Shown in pieces: positions 6,659-9,189 of a stretch of DNA of 9,189 bases; positions within the stretch are counted from its first letter, which is position 1, and each line of letters begins with the position of its first letter. Below the pieces are notes generated by a model, which searched no databases, was not told the origin of the DNA, and saw only the letters and a program-made list of their open reading frames with translations. Position numbers and translations under genes: made by a program. Source of the stretch: Bdellovibrio sp. (GTDB taxonomy: Bacteria; Bdellovibrionota; Bdellovibrionia; Bdellovibrionales; Bdellovibrionaceae); the NCBI GenBank assembly GCA_017745015.1, contig JAGIAF010000054.1:1-9189 (forward strand), in the 5' to 3' direction.

Positions 6659-7435
6659 CTAAGGGCTGGTCCACAAAACAGTTCTCATTGAAAGGGAGCC
6701 CATTTCGAATCCCTCAAACGGATATGAGATCTGATCGTGTTCGTCCGTCGCGCCAAAGGCATAAAGCAAAGGCCAATAATGCTCAGGAGTAGGAACAGAC
6801 ATTTCTGCTGCAGAGCCAAATTTCTCCAAGTACTGTGTGAGAGTTTTTTCATCTCGTGCATCCAGAGCTTTTTTGATTCCAGCGTCGAACTCTTCCGCCC
6901 AATCATAGCGAGCATTTTGATCGCGCCATTGAACCGCGCGTAAGTTGTGCACGATGTTGCCACTACCGATGATCAGAACACCTTGCTCGCGCAATGAGCG
7001 CAGTTTCTTACCAAGTTCAATGTGCAGAGCGGGAGGAGCTTTCACATCCAGACTTAATTGATAAACCGGAATTTCGGCGTGCGGGTACATGTGCACAAGG
7101 ACCGACCAAGTTCCATGATCAAGGCCCCATTTTTCATTGAGCGAAGCGCCCGGAACGAGTTTTGCGGTAGCACTCGCGATACTCAAGGGGCCGCGCGCGG
7201 GATACTGCACATCAAACAACGCCTTCGGAAATCCATAGAAATCATGAATCGTTGGAGGAGTCGCATTATACAGCACCTGCGTTCCTTCGGTCTCCCAGTG
7301 AGCGGAGACCACAAGGATCGCCTGTGGTGTAGGCAGTTGAGTACCGAGTTTTGCCAAAGCCTCCGTGAACGGATTTTTCGCCAAAGCATTCATCGGAGAC
7401 CCATGGGCTGCAAATAACACAGGCATGCGGTTCAT
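6659..7435 (-). CDS. ygiD: 4,5-DOPA extradiol dioxygenase-like protein (DODA/YgiD family)
   Basis: This 258-residue protein belongs to the class III extradiol ring-cleavage dioxygenases, as E. coli YgiD does. Family members use a bound metal (Fe(II) in the active plant enzymes, zinc seen in YgiD) to open catechol rings such as L-DOPA. The candidate metal and active-site histidines are visible: His11 in AAHGSPM, His46 in SAHW, His163 in SGNIVHNL and His219 in PTPEHYWPLL. TPPTIHDFYGFP (59-70), WGLDHGTW (103-110) and EMGSLSM near the end are also typical, and the length is normal. The first ATG is supported by AAGAAAGG eight bases upstream; the second, at codon 4, is too far away. That ribosome binding site is made of the last codons of yceI, whose stop lies four bases before, so the two genes are translationally linked. 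It acts in the cytoplasm. The natural substrate is unknown; detoxification of a catechol is a guess. Confidence 0.93.
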   Translation of the reverse strand: MNRMPVLFAAHGSPMNALAKNPFTEALAKLGTQLPTPQAILVVSAHWETEGTQVLYNATPPTIHDFYGFPKALFDVQYPARGPLSIASATAKLVPGASLNEKWGLDHGTWSVLVHMYPHAEIPVYQLSLDVKAPPALHIELGKKLRSLREQGVLIIGSGNIVHNLRAVQWRDQNARYDWAEEFDAGIKKALDARDEKTLTQYLEKFGSAAEMSVPTPEHYWPLLYAFGATDEHDQISYPFEGFEMGSLSMRTVLWTSP

Positions 7436-7439
7436 AAAA

Positions 7440-8042
7440 TTAACCTTTCTTATCGATGGGCTTGTTGGCTTCCACTTTGATAGTCAAAGTGATTTCGTCA
7501 CCAACTACGGGGCCAGCTTCAACGGCTTTGCTCCAAGTTAAACCAAAATCTTGACGGTTGATTTTGCCAGTCGCAGTGAACGCGATTTTGTGATTACCAA
7601 ATGGATCGTTTACATCACCAAGGTATTTCACGTCCAAAGTGACTTCTTTAGTTTTACCCTTCAAAGTCAAATCGCCAACCAGTTTCAAATTATCAGCAGA
7701 GCCAACAATCTTTTTCGTCACAAATGACATTTTCGGATTTTTCGCAGTGTCGAAGAAATCCGGGCTCTTCAAGTGAGTGTCACGATCGGCATTGTCAGTA
7801 TCGATACTTGTCACATCAATATTCAAATTCGCTTTGGATTTCTCTAGCTTTGGATCGATTGTGATAGCGCCATCAAATTTTTTGAAGCGGCCCTCAACAG
7901 TCGCAATTACCAAGTGGGGAACTTCAAAGCCAATTTTTGAGTGAGCAGAGTCGATTGTGTAAGAACCTGCTGGAATTGTTTTACCTGCGAAAGCAGATAC
8001 GCTCATCAAAGTTACAAACGCGGTGGTCATTAGTTTTGTCAT
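7440..8042 (-). CDS. yceI: YceI family periplasmic lipocalin-like protein
   Basis: The 200-residue product has a Sec signal peptide cut after Ala19 (SAFA, then GKTIP) and a mature domain covering the whole YceI fold, a beta-barrel that binds a long isoprenoid chain in the structurally studied member from Thermus. Family landmarks in order are YTIDSAHSKIGFEVPHL (28-44), VEGRFKKFDGAITID, the DADRDTHL-type segment NADRDTHLKSPDFFD, a GDLTLKGKTKEVTL strand, and the closing INRQDFGLTW followed by VGDEITLTIKVEA. No break or missing element is seen. A good ribosome binding site (AAAGGAGAG) precedes the ATG, and a second, ideal AAGGAGGT lies further upstream. It leads a - strand gene series with ygiD four bases later, and faces a lysR gene, which probably regulates it. 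In other bacteria YceI proteins are induced by alkaline or osmotic stress or found with cytochrome b561; no such partner is here. Confidence 0.95.
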   Translation of the reverse strand: MTKLMTTAFVTLMSVSAFAGKTIPAGSYTIDSAHSKIGFEVPHLVIATVEGRFKKFDGAITIDPKLEKSKANLNIDVTSIDTDNADRDTHLKSPDFFDTAKNPKMSFVTKKIVGSADNLKLVGDLTLKGKTKEVTLDVKYLGDVNDPFGNHKIAFTATGKINRQDFGLTWSKAVEAGPVVGDEITLTIKVEANKPIDKKG

Positions 8043-8058
8043 AGTGAATCTCTCCTTT

Positions 8059-8070
8059 AGTTAATTAACT
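8059..8070. repeat. Perfect 12-bp palindrome AGTTAATTAACT in the yceI leader
   Basis: This AT-rich palindrome sits between the two ribosome-binding-like sequences upstream of yceI. It could be an operator half of the lysR-yceI intergenic region or a weak stem in the yceI leader. Short AT palindromes also arise by chance. Confidence 0.4.
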
Positions 8071-8072
8071 TG

Positions 8073-8080
8073 ACCTCCTT
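8073..8080 (-). promoter_or_regulatory. Extra, ideal Shine-Dalgarno sequence 30 bases before yceI
   Basis: On the - strand AAGGAGGT perfectly complements the 16S rRNA 3' end, yet no ATG, GTG or TTG follows at a usable distance. The functional site for yceI is AAAGGAGAG at about 8050-8058. It could act as a ribosome standby site or be incidental. Confidence 0.4.
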
Positions 8081-8124
8081 ACTATCGACCCGTTTCAACT
8101 ATTGCGGTAGGTGACGTAATCGGG

Positions 8125-8142
8125 ATATACTGTTGCGTATAT
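8125..8142 (+). promoter_or_regulatory. lysR -10 box within a perfect dyad that includes the start codon
   Basis: ATATAC and GTATAT form perfect 6-bp arms around six bases. TATACT at 8126-8131 matches five of six -10 consensus positions; TTGCGG at 8102-8107 is a poor -35 with an 18-base spacer. Transcription would begin about 8138, only a few bases before the ATG at 8141, and no ribosome binding site is present. A bound regulator here would block the promoter, fitting autorepression. Confidence 0.5.
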
Positions 8143-9043
8143 GGAACAATTAGATCTTAACCAAATCAGAACCTTCGTTAAACTTGTTCAAGCTGGCAGC
8201 TTTACCAAGGCTGCTGAGGTGCTCCATCAGCCCAAGTCCCGCGTCAGTCGCAGACTTGCTGCTTTAGAGCGAGATTTGGGCATTCAATTGGTGTATCGCA
8301 CAACGAGACAGTTTCAGTTAACTGACGCAGGCCGCGCTTATTATGAGCGCTCTCGCGGACTGGTCGAAGGTCTTGAGGCTTTGTCGGCAGAATTAAATGA
8401 AGCCGTGGCCGATGTGTCGGGATGGTTAAAGATCACAGCCTCTGACGACCTGGGAGTCTTGTATCTTCCAGATGTCCTCGCAGAATTTTCTAAGATGCAC
8501 CCGCGTGTGCGCTTTGAGGTGATGCTGAGTCAAGCTTATGTGGATCTTGTGAAGGAATCCGTCGATGTGGCCATTCGTATCGGGCAGCTCAAAGACAGTT
8601 CTTTGCGCGTGAAGAAGGTCCACACGCTCAAAAGTATTCTCATCGCCAGCCCGGGATTTTTAGAAAGATTCCGTGGCGCCGAAGACGTCGACAATCTTGA
8701 AACTCTGCCGTTCTTGTCCCTAGGCAATCAGAGCAAGATCGATCTATGGAGAAACACCGACGGGAAAAAGATCACAGCGAAAGTGAATTCAGTTTTTGCA
8801 GTGAACAATCCCATGATGATCGTGCAGATGGCTTTGGTCGGAAAGGGTTTCGGCATGGTGCCAGAGTTCTTAGCGGCGGAGCACATCAAAGCGGGGAGAT
8901 TGGTTCACTTGCATCGTGGAATGCGTGGCCAAGAGGTGCCAATCAGTTTGGTGACACCGGAACAAAAGGAAGTTCCGTTGAAAGTTAAAAAATTTATGGA
9001 TTTCGCCGCGAAGCGCTTAAAAGAACGATTTGAGAACTTCTAG
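8141..9043 (+). CDS. LysR-type transcriptional regulator (CrgA-like group)
   Basis: The 300-residue product has the usual LysR layout and length. A winged helix-turn-helix occupies about residues 5-64, with SFTKAAEVLHQPKSRVSRRL (20-39) as the recognition region and a LERDLGIQL wing start. A linker helix follows, then a periplasmic-binding-protein-like effector domain (about 92-297), opening with GWLKITASDDLGVLYLPDVL and ending with a conserved VPLKVKKFMDF stretch. The pattern DLNQIRTFV at the very start fixes the ATG at 8141, although no ribosome binding site precedes it. Such regulators bind a small inducer and usually control a divergently transcribed gene and themselves; here that gene is yceI, followed by ygiD and the exporter. 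The inducer is unknown. Its last 27 bases overlap a convergent gene on the - strand. Confidence 0.95.
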   Translation: MEQLDLNQIRTFVKLVQAGSFTKAAEVLHQPKSRVSRRLAALERDLGIQLVYRTTRQFQLTDAGRAYYERSRGLVEGLEALSAELNEAVADVSGWLKITASDDLGVLYLPDVLAEFSKMHPRVRFEVMLSQAYVDLVKESVDVAIRIGQLKDSSLRVKKVHTLKSILIASPGFLERFRGAEDVDNLETLPFLSLGNQSKIDLWRNTDGKKITAKVNSVFAVNNPMMIVQMALVGKGFGMVPEFLAAEHIKAGRLVHLHRGMRGQEVPISLVTPEQKEVPLKVKKFMDFAAKRLKERFENF

Positions 9044-9189
9044 AAGTCCGGAGTAATTGAACTTCATCAAACTCCAAACCACGCCGGCCCACAGAGCACC
9101 CAGGAGGGCCATCATGGTGAGTTGCGGGAAATTGATTAAACTCAAAGTGCTGGGTTGTTTGTTCAAAAGACCGTCGATGTGCCCTCGGT
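9017..9189 (-). CDS. C-terminal end of an unidentified membrane protein (partial)
   Basis: A frame on the - strand is open from the window edge to a TAA at 9017-9019 and gives 56 residues. After a polar start (GHIDGLLNKQPSTLSLIN) comes a hydrophobic segment, MMALLGALWAGVVWSLM, long enough to span the membrane, and then a short tail ending KSFF. Its other two frames are either closed or give unlikely protein, and codon choice resembles the neighbours. The stop falls inside lysR, giving a 27-base tail-to-tail overlap. I do not recognise the family; the main part lies beyond the window. Confidence 0.6.
   Translation of the reverse strand, partial: RGHIDGLLNKQPSTLSLINFPQLTMMALLGALWAGVVWSLMKFNYSGLLEVLKSFF

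Noticed and set aside
7058..7417. 119-codon + strand open frame opposite ygiD
   Set aside because: It is Arg-rich with no motif and lies wholly within a well supported dioxygenase gene.
8043..8140. A clear sigma-70 promoter for yceI
   Set aside because: TTGAAA occurs on the - strand but nothing resembling a -10 box lies at 16-18 bases; I could not place a promoter honestly.

Overview
The window looks like ordinary chromosome from a Gram-negative, predatory-type deltaproteobacterial relative, most likely Bdellovibrio or a close member of Bdellovibrionota. This assignment is an inference from balanced base composition, an RND efflux pump (which implies an outer membrane), Sec-type signal peptides on periplasmic proteins, and compact gene packing; no marker gene fixes the genus. 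No stretch longer than 300 bases lacks a gene. The largest gaps are 3070-3231, 3835-3935 and 8043-8140, and each holds regulatory structure described below.

Left part, + strand (1-3834): the body of an RND inner-membrane efflux transporter, whose first roughly 25 residues lie outside the window. It ends at a clear intrinsic terminator. Next comes an AT-richer aminoglycoside nucleotidyltransferase-like gene (3232-3834) interrupted by a single in-frame amber codon, so it is probably a recent pseudogene. A bidirectional terminator and two further hairpins, placed end to end with no bases between them, separate it from the genes on the opposite strand.

Middle part, - strand (3936-5324): a two-gene operon. 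The first gene codes for a secreted, cysteine-rich protein with an HExxH zinc-protease-like motif. Three bases later starts a membrane-anchored protein with a Thr/Pro/Ala-rich linker and a helical domain containing an HxxHxxH cluster. Neither has a function I can name, and they are the least understood genes here.

Right part (5404-9043): a LysR-type regulator (+) faces a - strand series yceI (periplasmic lipocalin-like protein), ygiD (4,5-DOPA extradiol dioxygenase-like) and a sotB-like MFS exporter. yceI and ygiD are four bases apart and the ygiD ribosome binding site lies inside the last yceI codons. The layout suggests the LysR protein controls the divergent genes. Its own start codon sits inside a perfect dyad that also carries the likely -10 box. 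At the right edge, an unlisted partial - strand gene for a membrane protein C-terminus overlaps the lysR 3' end tail to tail.

I see no tRNA, rRNA, CRISPR array, insertion sequence or phage gene. Most of the window is conventional. The broken resistance-type gene, the HExxH operon and the palindromic DNA at 3842-3914 and 8059-8142 deserve a second look.
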